Source of the DNA: Clostridia bacterium
Lineage (GTDB): Bacteria > Bacillota > Clostridia > Christensenellales > Aristaeellaceae
Reading direction: 5' to 3'
NCBI GenBank assembly: GCA_017443295.1
Contig: JAFSNT010000106.1
Span: 1 to 54,646, forward strand
DNA length: 54,646 bases
A program made the translations under genes and the position numbers. The notes under the pieces were generated by a model. That model searched no databases, was not told where the DNA came from, and saw only the letters and a list, made by a program, of their open reading frames with translations. Below, in pieces: positions 27,301-34,972 of this stretch (position 1 is the first letter of the stretch; each line of letters starts with the position of its first letter).

Positions 27301-28078
27301 TCTTGATGTGCAGTTCTTCCCGCACCTGCAAATAACGCTCAAAGGTCTTTTGCGCCGCCGGTTCGTCGATTTGCACGTCCTTCAAATGGGTCAGGAAGGT
27401 GGTGTGGCGGCAATGGTCGCTCCAGTAGGTGTCCAGCATGCGGATTTCCGTCAGGGTGGGGCAGCGGTTTTCCGCCTTGAAATAATCCTGGCAGAATTTC
27501 AGGTCGTCCCCGTCCATGGCGAGGCCGTACTTTTTGACGAAGGCTTGCAGGCCCGCTTCGTCCAAGGCCAGGAAATCACTTAACGTTTCCACCATGGGCG
27601 GCGCGTCGTAGGCGATTTTCAGGGTATCGAAGGGGGCAAGGGACGCTTCCCGGCTCTCCACGGGGTTGATGACATATTTCTTGATTTTTTCCTTGTCCGC
27701 TTCCGTCAAAGCGCCGTACAGCAAATACACCTTGGCCGAGCGCACGATGGGCCGCTCGCCCTGGGAAATGAGCTGGATGCACTGGGCCGCGCTGTCCGCC
27801 CGCTGGTCGAACTGGCCGGGCAGGTATTCCACGGCGAAAATATACGCGTCCTTCGCTTCGGGAAAGGCTTCCGAAAGGTTGTCCAGAGGCGGCTCGGAAA
27901 ACACGGCGGTTTTGGCCGTATCGAACAGCGCTTCGTCGATGCCCTCCACGTCGTACCGGTTCAGCAGGCGCAGATTTGTAAGCCGCTCAATGCCCAGCAG
28001 ATTGACCAAGTCGTTCTTTAAGCTCTGGGCTTCGTGATCCAGGCCCGGCTTTTTTTCCACATATACGCGATAGACCAT
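24389..28078 (-). CDS. purL: Phosphoribosylformylglycinamidine synthase, single-chain clostridial type
   Basis: A 1,229-residue enzyme of purine biosynthesis (FGAR + Gln + ATP to FGAM). It contains the N-terminal linker region, two AIRS-like ATP-binding halves (LFKNETHNHPTEIEPFGGAAT; GGKDSMSGTF) and a C-terminal class I glutaminase (about 960-1,229). The glutaminase shows VFPGTNCEYDS, the catalytic cysteine in MLGICNGFQ and the His/Glu in SHGEGRF. One long chain with this layout is characteristic of Clostridia and differs from the three-subunit PurS/PurQ/PurL of Bacillus. It is the last gene of the purine cluster, 3 bp after purD. Confidence 0.96.
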   Translation of the reverse strand: MVYRVYVEKKPGLDHEAQSLKNDLVNLLGIERLTNLRLLNRYDVEGIDEALFDTAKTAVFSEPPLDNLSEAFPEAKDAYIFAVEYLPGQFDQRADSAAQCIQLISQGERPIVRSAKVYLLYGALTEADKEKIKKYVINPVESREASLAPFDTLKIAYDAPPMVETLSDFLALDEAGLQAFVKKYGLAMDGDDLKFCQDYFKAENRCPTLTEIRMLDTYWSDHCRHTTFLTHLKDVQIDEPAAQKTFERYLQVREELHIKKPVTLMDMATIGAKYLKKQGLLDKLDESEEINACTVKIKVETENGPEKWLLLFKNETHNHPTEIEPFGGAATCIGGAIRDPLSGRAYVYAAMRVTGAADPTVPLSETLPGKLPQRKLVTTAAAGYSSYGNQIGLATGEVHELYHPGYAAKRMEIGAVIAAAPAENVRREVPTPGDIIILLGGRTGRDGCGGATGSSKAHTLQSIDTCGAEVQKGNAPEERKLQRLFRNPAASKLIKRCNDFGAGGVSVAIGELADGIAIDLDKVPKKYEGLDGTELAISESQERMAVVVAPEDAEKFIALADAENLEATVVAVVQAEPRLTMKWRGQTIVNISREFLNSNGAPKETTAHVQAPKAESLTVPTDFSAGFKALAGDLNICSQRGLSERFDSTIGAGTVLMPFGGKNQLTPIQAMVHKISREQGDTDTVSFMAWGYDPYTTEASPYRGAYLAVAQSVAKLIATGAELKDVYLTFQEYFEKPQGKPDRWGKPLAALLGALQAQWDLGCGAIGGKDSMSGTFENLDVPPTLVSFAVTTGKIDAVRSPEFKGAGHKTVLLAPDYDENGLPEKASFLALLAQVHDLLQSKKALSAWALERGGAAEGVFKMALGNGLGFAFDEILSLEQLFRKQYGAFILELSQDADIGLCLGRTAENGVFTWENESLTLSDLSRVYEARLESVYPATVPGRQDIPVITAESKPVIRPKASTAVPRVLIPVFPGTNCEYDSIRAVEKAGLKGEILVLNNLSAQGVSDSVERFAKALRNAQIVFIPGGFSGGDEPDGSGKFITAFFRSLAVTDGVHDLLDNRDGLMLGICNGFQALIKLGLVPYGKITAPSAAAPTLTYNTIGRHQSRLVRTRVASSNSPWLMETQPGDIFTVPISHGEGRFLCGDEVLKNLIANGQVATQYVDLDGNPTDDLLFNPNGSAAAIEGILSPDGRVLGKMGHSERVDAGLYRNVPGNYDMGLFRSAKKYFG

Positions 28079-28081
28079 AGC

Positions 28082-29353
28082 TTATCTCTCCTTGTTCAGT
28101 GCGCGCTGGCCGATGTCCCGGCGATAGAAAGCATTTTCAAAATGGGTTTTCTGAACGGCGGCGTAGGCTTTTTCAATGGCGGCTTTCAGACTGTCCGCCG
28201 TGGCGGTCACGCCCAGCACCCGCCCCCCGTTGGTGAGCAGCTCGCCGTTTTCATTAAGCTTCGCCCCGGCCACGTAGGTGGTTATTTCATCGGTGTCGGG
28301 ATTTAGGGTGATGGGGAAGCCCTTCTCGTAATGCTGGGGATAGCCCTGGGAGGCCATGACCACACAGCAGGCCGCGCCGTTATCAAATTCCACCGGGCAG
28401 TCCGCCAAAGTTTCATCGCGCACCGCCCGCATGATCGTGAACAGGTCGGATTTGAGAAGCGGCAGCACCACCTGGGTTTCCGGGTCGCCGAAACGGCAGT
28501 TGTATTCGATCACCTTGGGGCCGTTCTTGGTCACCATGAGGCCGAAGTACAGGCAGCCCTTGAAGGGGCAGCCTTCCTTTTCCATAGCGCGGACGGTGGG
28601 CAGGAAGATTTCGTTCATGCACCGCTCCGCCACGTCCTTTGTGTAATACGGATTGGGCGCGATGGTGCCCATGCCGCCGGTGTTCAGCCCCTGGTCGCCG
28701 TCCAAGGCCCGCTTGTGATCCATGGAGGAAACCATGGGTTTGACCGTTTTTCCATCCGTAAAGGCCAGCACGGAGACCTCCGGCCCCTCTAAGAATTCTT
28801 CAATGACCACCCGGCTGCCGCTGTCCCCGAAGACTTTGTTTTCCATCATGTCCGAAACGGCGGCTTCTGCTTCGGCGAGGGTCTGGGCGATGATGACCCC
28901 CTTGCCAAGAGCCAGGCCGTCCGCCTTGATGACGGCGGGCAGAGGCGCTGTTTTCAGGTACGCTTTCGCCGCGTCCGGGTCGGTGAACACCTGATAAGTG
29001 GCGGTGGGGATGCCGTACTTCTTCATCAGTTCCTTGGCAAAGACCTTGCTGCTTTCGATCCGGGCGGCGGCTTTGGTGGGGCCGAAGGAGGGAATGCCCG
29101 CGTTTTCCAGGGCGTCCACCGCGCCCAAGGCCAGAGGATCGTCCGGGGCCACCACGGCGAAATCGACCGCTTTTTCCACGGCAAATTTGACGATGTTTTC
29201 TATATCCTTGGCCCCGATGGATACGCAAAATGCGTCCTTCGCCATGCCACCGTTGCCGGGCAGGGCGTAGATGGTTTCGATTTCCCGATTCTTTTTCAGG
29301 GCCTTGATGAGGGCGTGTTCCCGCCCGCCGGAACCGACGACCAAAATGTTCAT
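28082..29353 (-). CDS. purD: Phosphoribosylamine-glycine ligase (GAR synthetase)
   Basis: A 423-residue ATP-grasp enzyme making GAR from phosphoribosylamine and glycine. The N-terminal MNILVVGSGGREHAL is diagnostic. The ATP-grasp core contains PAVIKADGLALGKGV and VVIEEFLEGPEVS, followed by YNCRFGDPETQ. Length is normal. It is separated from purL by 3 bp. A ribosome site (AAGGAGGC) lies upstream of the ATG. Confidence 0.97.
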   Translation of the reverse strand: MNILVVGSGGREHALIKALKKNREIETIYALPGNGGMAKDAFCVSIGAKDIENIVKFAVEKAVDFAVVAPDDPLALGAVDALENAGIPSFGPTKAAARIESSKVFAKELMKKYGIPTATYQVFTDPDAAKAYLKTAPLPAVIKADGLALGKGVIIAQTLAEAEAAVSDMMENKVFGDSGSRVVIEEFLEGPEVSVLAFTDGKTVKPMVSSMDHKRALDGDQGLNTGGMGTIAPNPYYTKDVAERCMNEIFLPTVRAMEKEGCPFKGCLYFGLMVTKNGPKVIEYNCRFGDPETQVVLPLLKSDLFTIMRAVRDETLADCPVEFDNGAACCVVMASQGYPQHYEKGFPITLNPDTDEITTYVAGAKLNENGELLTNGGRVLGVTATADSLKAAIEKAYAAVQKTHFENAFYRRDIGQRALNKER

Positions 29354-29375
29354 GGAGCAGCCTCCTTGTGAGTTT

Positions 29376-30038
29376 TTATGCTGACGGATGGATTTTGTCT
29401 CTGATCTTCATGCTTGCTTCGATGTGCATGATCCAATGCCGCGAAAAGGGCATTTGGATCAGGCCGCGAATATCCTTCCCGCACCAGTAGTCGATGAGCC
29501 AAATAGCGTTTTCATCCGAGCTGACCACGTGCAGGGCTTCCAGAACCGTTTTCCGCTCGTCCGAAATCTTCCGTTTCAAATCCTCAAAGGATAAGCCCCG
29601 CAGAATGGCTTCGGTACTTTCCCTGACTTCGGAAAGATAAGCATACAATTCATTCAAATCCAATTGCGCCGAAAAAACCGCGATCTGCTGCTTTTTCAGC
29701 TCGTTCCCCGTGGTGACGATGGGGGCGTTCATGCGCTGCTGATATCCGCCCTTAAAGAAAATTTGCTCGTCCTCGCTGATGAGCGTGTGGGCCACGATGT
29801 CCTCGATGCGGAAAATGTGCCAGAGGGAATAGGCGACGGTTTTGCTGTGATAGCCGTCGGCGTTGATGAAGGGAATGGCGCTGAAATCCGCCGGGTTCAG
29901 GGTGTCCTGGAAAGAAAGAATCATATCCATGAGCTGATTGCGCAGGGCAAACAGCGTTTCCAGCCCCGCCTTGTAGGTTTCCTTTTTCCGAAGCCGGGCC
30001 TGCATGGTTTTGTTCAGTTCAGACCATTCCTTGTTCAC
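29376..30038 (-). CDS. DinB-like metal-binding protein
   Basis: A 220-residue helical protein resembling the DinB/YfiT four-helix bundle. Its pattern includes WHIFRIEDIVAH near residue 74, with two of the usual metal histidines, and HWIMHIEASMKIRD near the C-terminus for the third. Members act as thiol-dependent transferases or have no known role. The gene is in the purine gene string, downstream of a serine hydrolase and upstream of purD with short gaps, so it is probably co-transcribed. No part in purine synthesis is known. Function is unassigned. Confidence 0.65.
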   Translation of the reverse strand: MNKEWSELNKTMQARLRKKETYKAGLETLFALRNQLMDMILSFQDTLNPADFSAIPFINADGYHSKTVAYSLWHIFRIEDIVAHTLISEDEQIFFKGGYQQRMNAPIVTTGNELKKQQIAVFSAQLDLNELYAYLSEVRESTEAILRGLSFEDLKRKISDERKTVLEALHVVSSDENAIWLIDYWCGKDIRGLIQMPFSRHWIMHIEASMKIRDKIHPSA

Positions 30039-30049
30039 GGCAATCCCCC

Positions 30050-31036
30050 TTACTTTCCAAGAAGATGCGTTTCCATGCTGGACATAAGCGCATCGGAACC
30101 GTCGGGCATATTACTCAAATAGGTGACAATCATTCTCTCATGGGGAAGAACGAAGCATTTCTGCCCCCATTTGCCGCTGACGCGGAAACCGTCCCGGTAT
30201 TTCCAAAGAAAGTAGCCGTAGCCGCCTTCCCGGTTCATCTGCTGTACGGAGGAAGCCATTTTCACATAAGCTTCCGAGACGATCCGGTTTCCTTCATACA
30301 GCCCGCCGTTGTACAGCAACAGGCCCACGCGGCTTAGTTCGTTCACTGACAGATTCAAGCCGGAAGCGCCGTAGAAATACCCATCCTGGCAGCGTTCATA
30401 TGTCGCGCCCAAAATTTGCAGGGGGTTCAGAATCTGCCGTTCAATGAACGTCCATGCGTCCTCCTGAAGGGCTTCGGTCAGGGCTACGCCCACAAGATAG
30501 GCCGGAATGTTGCTGTAATCAAAGCGCGGAGTTTCTGGCGCGGGCAGGGGACAGGAAAGGGAAAAGCGCAGAAAGCTGCCGCCCTTGGGGCGAAAGGGAT
30601 AACCCGCCACCGACATGGACAGGAGCCGGTGCAGCGTAATGCTTTTGTACATGTCCCATTGTTCCCGCGTCATTTCCGAAACGAATCGCCCGGGTAGGTA
30701 ATCCAGCACGCACCTTTGTAGGTCGAGCTTCCCTTGATCCACAGCAATACCCACGGCGATGGAAAGCACGCTTTTGGTGGCGGAATAGATGGGGTATCTG
30801 GCGCCGCGGGTATCGCCGAAACTGTGGACTAACTGCCCGCCGGAATATACTTCCGCGCCGTACACTTGCCACTGATTGCGTTCGATGTCATGAACAAAAG
30901 CGTCAAAACGCAAAGGCTTTACTTTCCAAATATCATCAAAGGCTTCCTGTGCGGGCAGAACTCTTCCAAGCTTTAAATCTTCGGCGGCTTGGGCCAGATG
31001 GGTATAAACAGCCAGGCGGCTTTTCATTTCTTCCAT
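30050..31036 (-). CDS. Beta-lactamase-fold serine hydrolase (class C family)
   Basis: About 328 residues from the ATG at 31036. The frame opens 12 codons earlier, but no better ribosome site is seen there. The serine hydrolase motif SATK (SxxK) and the YSN motif in FDYSNIPAYLVG are present, as is the family-typical GDTRGARYPIYSATKSVLSIAVGIAVDQGKLDL. A C-terminal KTG equivalent is weak (SGKWGQKCFV). No signal peptide is visible, so it is probably cytoplasmic and more likely an esterase/peptidase-like enzyme than a resistance beta-lactamase. It lies in the purine cluster 11 bp upstream of the DinB-like gene. Confidence 0.8.
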   Translation of the reverse strand: MEEMKSRLAVYTHLAQAAEDLKLGRVLPAQEAFDDIWKVKPLRFDAFVHDIERNQWQVYGAEVYSGGQLVHSFGDTRGARYPIYSATKSVLSIAVGIAVDQGKLDLQRCVLDYLPGRFVSEMTREQWDMYKSITLHRLLSMSVAGYPFRPKGGSFLRFSLSCPLPAPETPRFDYSNIPAYLVGVALTEALQEDAWTFIERQILNPLQILGATYERCQDGYFYGASGLNLSVNELSRVGLLLYNGGLYEGNRIVSEAYVKMASSVQQMNREGGYGYFLWKYRDGFRVSGKWGQKCFVLPHERMIVTYLSNMPDGSDALMSSMETHLLGK

Positions 31037-31108
31037 TTTTGCTGCTGCTCCGTGTGATTCAATATGACCCACGTTGTCAACCTGAGAGAGGAGAAAACAA
31101 AGCCCCCT

Positions 31109-31175
31109 TATAGCTTTCTCGGAAGGGGGTCTGGGGGAAACCGCACTTTGGCTTCCAAAGAGCGGTTTCCCCCAG
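31109..31175. repeat. Double hairpin between AICAR transformylase and serine hydrolase genes
   Basis: Two adjacent hairpins. CCCCCTT and AAGGGGG (31113-31119 and 31133-area of the GGAAGGGGG block) come first. The second is a near-perfect long stem, CTGGGGGAAACCGC (31131-31144), CTTTGG, a 3-nt loop, CCAAAG and GCGGTTTCCCCCAG (31162-31175), with one A-A mismatch. No T-run follows on either strand, so it is a structured intergenic repeat or an mRNA processing/stability element rather than a clear terminator. Confidence 0.6.
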
Positions 31176-31186
31176 ATAACTCCGTA

Positions 31187-32371
31187 TTAGTGATGGAACA
31201 GCCGCATGCCGGTGAAGGCCATGACCATGCCGAAGCGGTCGCAGGTTTCGATCACCTGATCGTCGCGGATGGAGCCGCCGGGCTGGGCCACGTAGGAAAC
31301 GCCGGAGCGGCGGGCGCGCTCGATGTTGTCGCCGAAGGGGAAGAAAGCGTCGCTGCCCAGGGAAACGCCGGTGATGGCGTCCAGGTAGGCGCGCTTTTCT
31401 TCCCGGGTGAAGGGGGCGGGCTTTTCAGTGAAATACTGCTGCCACTTGCCGTCGGCCAGCACATCGTCGTCCCAATCGGAGAGGTACACGTCGATCACGT
31501 TGTCCCGGTCGGCGCGGCCTAAGGTGGGCAGGAAGGGCAGATTCAGCACCTTGTCGCTCTGGCGCAGGTGCCATTTATCGGCCTTGTCGCCTGCCAGACG
31601 GGTGCAATGGATGCGGCTCTGTTGGCCCGCGCCCACGCCGATTGCCTGGCCCTGGTAGGCGTAGCAGACGGAATTGGACTGGGTGTATTTCAAAGTGATC
31701 AGGCTGATAATTAAATCCCGCTTGGCTTCTTCGGGCAGATCCTTTTTTGCGGTGGGGATGTTGGCGAGCAGGCCCTCGTTGATTTCAAAATTGTTCCGGC
31801 CCTGCTGGAAGGTGACGCCGAACACGTCCTTGGTTTCCACGGGGTTGGGGATATAGGCGGGGTCGATTTTCACGATGTTGTAATTGCCCTTGCGCTTGGA
31901 TTTGAGCAGTTCCAGCGCCGCGTCGGTGTAGCCGGGGGCGATGACGCCGTCGGAAACTTCCCGCTTGATGATCTTGGCGGTGGTTTCGTCGCACACGTCG
32001 GAAAGGGCGATCCAGTCGCCGAAGGAGCTCATGCGGTCGGTGCCGCGAGCGCGGGCGTAGGCGCAGGCCAGGGGGGATTCGTTCAGGCCCTCGATATCGT
32101 CCACAAAGCAGGCTTTGGCCAGCTTTTCAGGTAAGGGCAGGCCCACGGCGGCGCAGGTGGGGGAGACGTGCTTGAAGGAAGCGGCGGCGGGCAGACCCAA
32201 AGCGGCCTTTAATTCCTTGACCAACTGCCAGGAGTTCAGCGCGTCTAAAAAATTGATGTAGCCGGGACGGCCGCAGAGGATTTCAAAGGGCAGGTCGCCG
32301 CCGTCCTTCATGTAGACCTTGGCGGGCTTCTGGTTGGGGTTGCAGCCGTATTTCAGTTCAAATTCCTTCAT
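31187..32371 (-). CDS. purH: AICAR transformylase, stand-alone
   Basis: A 394-residue protein corresponding to the formyltransferase half of bifunctional PurH, converting AICAR and 10-formyl-THF to FAICAR. KYGCNPNQKPA, SFKHVSPTCAAVG and QGQAIGVGAGQQSR, plus SDAFFPFGDNIERA, are the family motifs with the catalytic Lys-His. The N-terminal IMP cyclohydrolase (MGS-like) half of normal PurH is absent. The cyclohydrolase step is supplied instead by the PurO-type gene immediately upstream in the operon. Confidence 0.94.
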   Translation of the reverse strand: MKEFELKYGCNPNQKPAKVYMKDGGDLPFEILCGRPGYINFLDALNSWQLVKELKAALGLPAAASFKHVSPTCAAVGLPLPEKLAKACFVDDIEGLNESPLACAYARARGTDRMSSFGDWIALSDVCDETTAKIIKREVSDGVIAPGYTDAALELLKSKRKGNYNIVKIDPAYIPNPVETKDVFGVTFQQGRNNFEINEGLLANIPTAKKDLPEEAKRDLIISLITLKYTQSNSVCYAYQGQAIGVGAGQQSRIHCTRLAGDKADKWHLRQSDKVLNLPFLPTLGRADRDNVIDVYLSDWDDDVLADGKWQQYFTEKPAPFTREEKRAYLDAITGVSLGSDAFFPFGDNIERARRSGVSYVAQPGGSIRDDQVIETCDRFGMVMAFTGMRLFHH

Positions 32372-32384
32372 GGGGGGCCCCTCC

Positions 32385-33092
32385 TTAAATGTGTTTGTTT
32401 ACGATGCGGGTTTGAGCTTCACCGGTTTTCACGTCCACGAACCGCACGAACAGGGAAATCTTGTTGTCCGCGTTCAGGTTATCCCAAATGCAGGCGGTCA
32501 GGGCGTCGATATCGTCCATCAGCTCCACTTGCTCCGGCTCTCCCTCGAAGGAGGGCAGGGGCTTGCCGTCGCCGATGTAGGTGTGGATGAAGTGGCCCAG
32601 GCCCGCCACGGGGGCAAAATCGAAGGTGAAGCGGTTGCAGCGCTTGCCTTCCCCGTCGGCGGATTTCAGGATGCTCATCTGGTACCACCAGCACTTGTCA
32701 AAGTGCAAAAGCGCGCTGATGCGGGGGGTGTAGTTGGGCTTGTCCGGCTCGAAGCCCCGGGTGCGCAGGGCGTTTTCAAAGCTGTCGCTCTTTTTGAGGA
32801 AATCCCGGATGGTGTCGGTCTGGTCGCCGTTGGTGACGATCAGGGCGTTCTTTACGGTGCGTACCGGCGCGTAGATGATGAGGGAGGGATCCTCCACCTT
32901 GCTTTCGTCGAAGGGATAGATCATCACGTCGTCCCCTTCGGCGCGAAAAATGCGGTTGCGGCTGTTTTCGCTGCGGCCCATGATGAAGTAGGCGGACACG
33001 GCCTGATTTCCGTCCGGCGATAGCCCGACGATGATGCCCCGACCGGGATAGGCGTTGGTGGAGAGGAGAGAAGCGATAGAACTCTTTTTCAT
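32385..33092 (-). CDS. purO: IMP cyclohydrolase, PurO-type
   Basis: A 235-residue protein matching the archaeal-type IMP cyclohydrolase family (Pfam IMP_cyclohyd), which closes FAICAR to IMP. The N-terminal NAYPGRGIIVGLSPDGNQAVSAYFIMGRSENSRNR is characteristic. The gene is 13 bp upstream of the stand-alone AICAR transformylase, so the two together replace bifunctional PurH. The start has GGAGGTTC upstream. Confidence 0.9.
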   Translation of the reverse strand: MKKSSIASLLSTNAYPGRGIIVGLSPDGNQAVSAYFIMGRSENSRNRIFRAEGDDVMIYPFDESKVEDPSLIIYAPVRTVKNALIVTNGDQTDTIRDFLKKSDSFENALRTRGFEPDKPNYTPRISALLHFDKCWWYQMSILKSADGEGKRCNRFTFDFAPVAGLGHFIHTYIGDGKPLPSFEGEPEQVELMDDIDALTACIWDNLNADNKISLFVRFVDVKTGEAQTRIVNKHI

Positions 33093-33114
33093 GGAAGAAC
33101 CTCCCTTAGATTGT

Positions 33115-33238
33115 TGAAAGTGAAAATTGGAAAGTGGAAAGTGAAAATTTGATTAGCTGTTTGTGAGGGAGAGTGATTCCAAAAGGTGTGAAAGAGTAAA
33201 AATATTTCCACTTTTCACTTTTCACTTTTCACTTTTCC
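33115..33238. repeat. Palindromic intergenic element with GAAAGTG units
   Basis: The left arm (33115-33150) carries repeated GAAAGTG/GAAAATT units. The right arm (33204-33238) carries their complement, CACTTTTCACTTTTCACTTTTC. About 50 bp of AT-rich sequence lies between. The right arm overlaps the 3' end of purN and supplies its stop codon. It has the same design as the elements at 11.1 and 34.9 kb but a different unit. Confidence 0.7.
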
Positions 33239-33838
33239 CACACTCAAGATTTCGATTGCGGCTATCTCCGTCGCTTGCGGCAGGATGATCCATTCGGCCT
33301 GTTCCATGACGCGGCGCTGGAGGATTTCGGGGGTGTCGCCGGGCAGCACGTCCACGGCCTTTTGCAGGATGATTTCGCCGCCGTCGGCGATTTCGTTCAC
33401 ATAATGCACCGTGGCCCCGGTGACCTTCACGCCCCGGGCCAGGGCCGCTTCATGCACGTGGAGGCCGTAATACCCCTTGCCCCCGAAGGAGGGAAGCAGG
33501 GCGGGATGCACGTTCAGGATGCGGCGGGGATAGCGCTTCACGAAATCCTCGGACAGGATGCTCATAAATCCGGCCAGGATGATCATTTGAATGCTCTGCT
33601 TTTTCAAATAAGACAGAATTTCCTGTTCAAAGGCTTCCTGGCTTTTTCCTTTCCGTTCCGCCACAAAGACGGGAATGCCCGCGTTTTCGCCTCTGACCAA
33701 TGCGTAAGCGTCAGGCCGGGAGGAAATGACCGCGCAGAACTGCACGTGGGGCAGCATGCCCTTCGCCTCCGCGTCGAGCAGGGCCTGCAGATTGGTGCCG
33801 CCGCCGGAAACCAGCACGGCGGTTTTCACCTTGCTCAT
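33215..33838 (-). CDS. purN: Phosphoribosylglycinamide formyltransferase
   Basis: About 207 residues from the ATG at 33838, which overlaps the purM stop (ATGA). The folate-dependent GAR transformylase shows VLVSGGGTNLQALLDA, ISSRPDAYAL, LAGFMSILS and the catalytic Asn/His/Asp region NVHPALLPSFGGKG...GATVHYVNEIADGG. The last few residues (VGKVKSEK) are encoded by the repeat units of the intergenic palindrome, so the C-terminus was probably reshaped by repeat insertion. Confidence 0.95.
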   Translation of the reverse strand: MSKVKTAVLVSGGGTNLQALLDAEAKGMLPHVQFCAVISSRPDAYALVRGENAGIPVFVAERKGKSQEAFEQEILSYLKKQSIQMIILAGFMSILSEDFVKRYPRRILNVHPALLPSFGGKGYYGLHVHEAALARGVKVTGATVHYVNEIADGGEIILQKAVDVLPGDTPEILQRRVMEQAEWIILPQATEIAAIEILSVGKVKSEK

Positions 33839-34845
33839 GCGATAATGACCCCCTCGTTCCCATCCACGATCTCGCCCAGCACGTAGCTGCCGGGGCACAG
33901 GGACAGGATTTTCAGGGCGTTGTCGGGGTCGCTCGTTAGGGTCATGCCCACGCCCATGTTGAAGGTGTTGAACATGTCCCGTTCGGGGATGTTTCCCTTT
34001 TCCTGGAGGAAAAAGAAAATTTCCGGGGTGCGCAGGGCGCTTTTGTCGATCTTCGCCGTCACGCCCTCGGGCAGGCTGCGGGGAATGTTTTCATAGAAGC
34101 CCCCGCCGGTGATGTGGGCGGCGGATTTGATGAGGCCGCTGTCGATCAGGGGCAGCAAATCCTTCACATAGATGCGGGTGGGGGTCAGCAGGGCTTCGCC
34201 CAGGGTGGTTTTGCCGAAGGGCATATTGAGGTCTAAATCGGCGATGATCTTCCGCACCAGGGAAAAGCCGTTGGAATGGACGCCGGAGGAGGGCAGGGCG
34301 ATGAGGACGTCGCCGGGCTTGACGGCGGATTTATCCAGAATCTTGGGCTTGTCCACTACGCCGACGCAGAAGCCCGCCAAATCATATTCGTTTTCGGGAT
34401 AGAAGCCGGGCATTTCCGCCGTTTCCCCGCCGGTGAGGGCCGCCCCGGCCTGCACGCAGCCCTCGCACACGCCGCTTACGATTTCAGCGATCTTTTCCGG
34501 CACGTTTTTGCCGCAGGCGATATAGTCCAGGAAAAACAGGGGCTTGGCGCCGCATACGATCACGTCGTTGACGCACATGGCCACGCAGTCGACGCCCACG
34601 GTGTCATGCTTGTCCATTTGAAAGGCCAGCTTCAATTTGGTGCCCACCCCGTCGGTGCCGGAAACCAGCACGGGCTGCTCCATGCCCTTCACGTCCAGCG
34701 CAAACAGGCCCCCGAAGCCGCCCACGCCGCCGAGCGCCCCGGATGTCAATGTGCGGGCGATATGGGTCTTCATCAGCTCCACGGCCTTGTAGCCCGCCGT
34801 GATGTCCACGCCGGAAGCCTTGTAAGATTCAGAGTAACTTTTCAT
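33835..34845 (-). CDS. purM: Phosphoribosylformylglycinamidine cyclo-ligase (AIR synthetase)
   Basis: About 336 residues from the ATG at 34845, chosen over a GTG 4 codons earlier because GGGTGG is better spaced. The PurM motifs SYKASGVDITAGYKAVELM, GGFGGLF, SGTDGVGTKLKLAF, DCVAMCVNDV and GGETAEMPGFY are intact. It converts FGAM to AIR with ATP. It is coupled to purN. Confidence 0.96.
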   Translation of the reverse strand: MKSYSESYKASGVDITAGYKAVELMKTHIARTLTSGALGGVGGFGGLFALDVKGMEQPVLVSGTDGVGTKLKLAFQMDKHDTVGVDCVAMCVNDVIVCGAKPLFFLDYIACGKNVPEKIAEIVSGVCEGCVQAGAALTGGETAEMPGFYPENEYDLAGFCVGVVDKPKILDKSAVKPGDVLIALPSSGVHSNGFSLVRKIIADLDLNMPFGKTTLGEALLTPTRIYVKDLLPLIDSGLIKSAAHITGGGFYENIPRSLPEGVTAKIDKSALRTPEIFFFLQEKGNIPERDMFNTFNMGVGMTLTSDPDNALKILSLCPGSYVLGEIVDGNEGVIIA

Positions 34846-34875
34846 ATTGTTTTCCACCCGTCTTTCATGCAGCGT

Positions 34876-34972
34876 TGAGAGCGGAGAGTTGAGATTTATA
34901 TAGCTGAGATGACCGGAATAGGAAAGAATCGGCTATTATCATCTCAACTCTTAACTCTCAACTCTCTCACTC
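34876..34972. repeat. Palindromic intergenic element with GAGAGTTGA units
   Basis: The left arm GAGAGCGGAGAGTTGAGAT (about 34876-34894) is mirrored by ATCTCAACTCTTAACTCTCAACTCTC (about 34940-34966). About 45 bp separates them. It sits between purF and purM, and its outer edge overlaps the purF stop. Confidence 0.7.

Noticed and set aside
30050..31036. Antibiotic-resistance beta-lactamase
   Set aside because: It has the SxxK/YSN fold motifs but no signal peptide and only a weak KTG-like motif. A cytoplasmic hydrolase is more likely.
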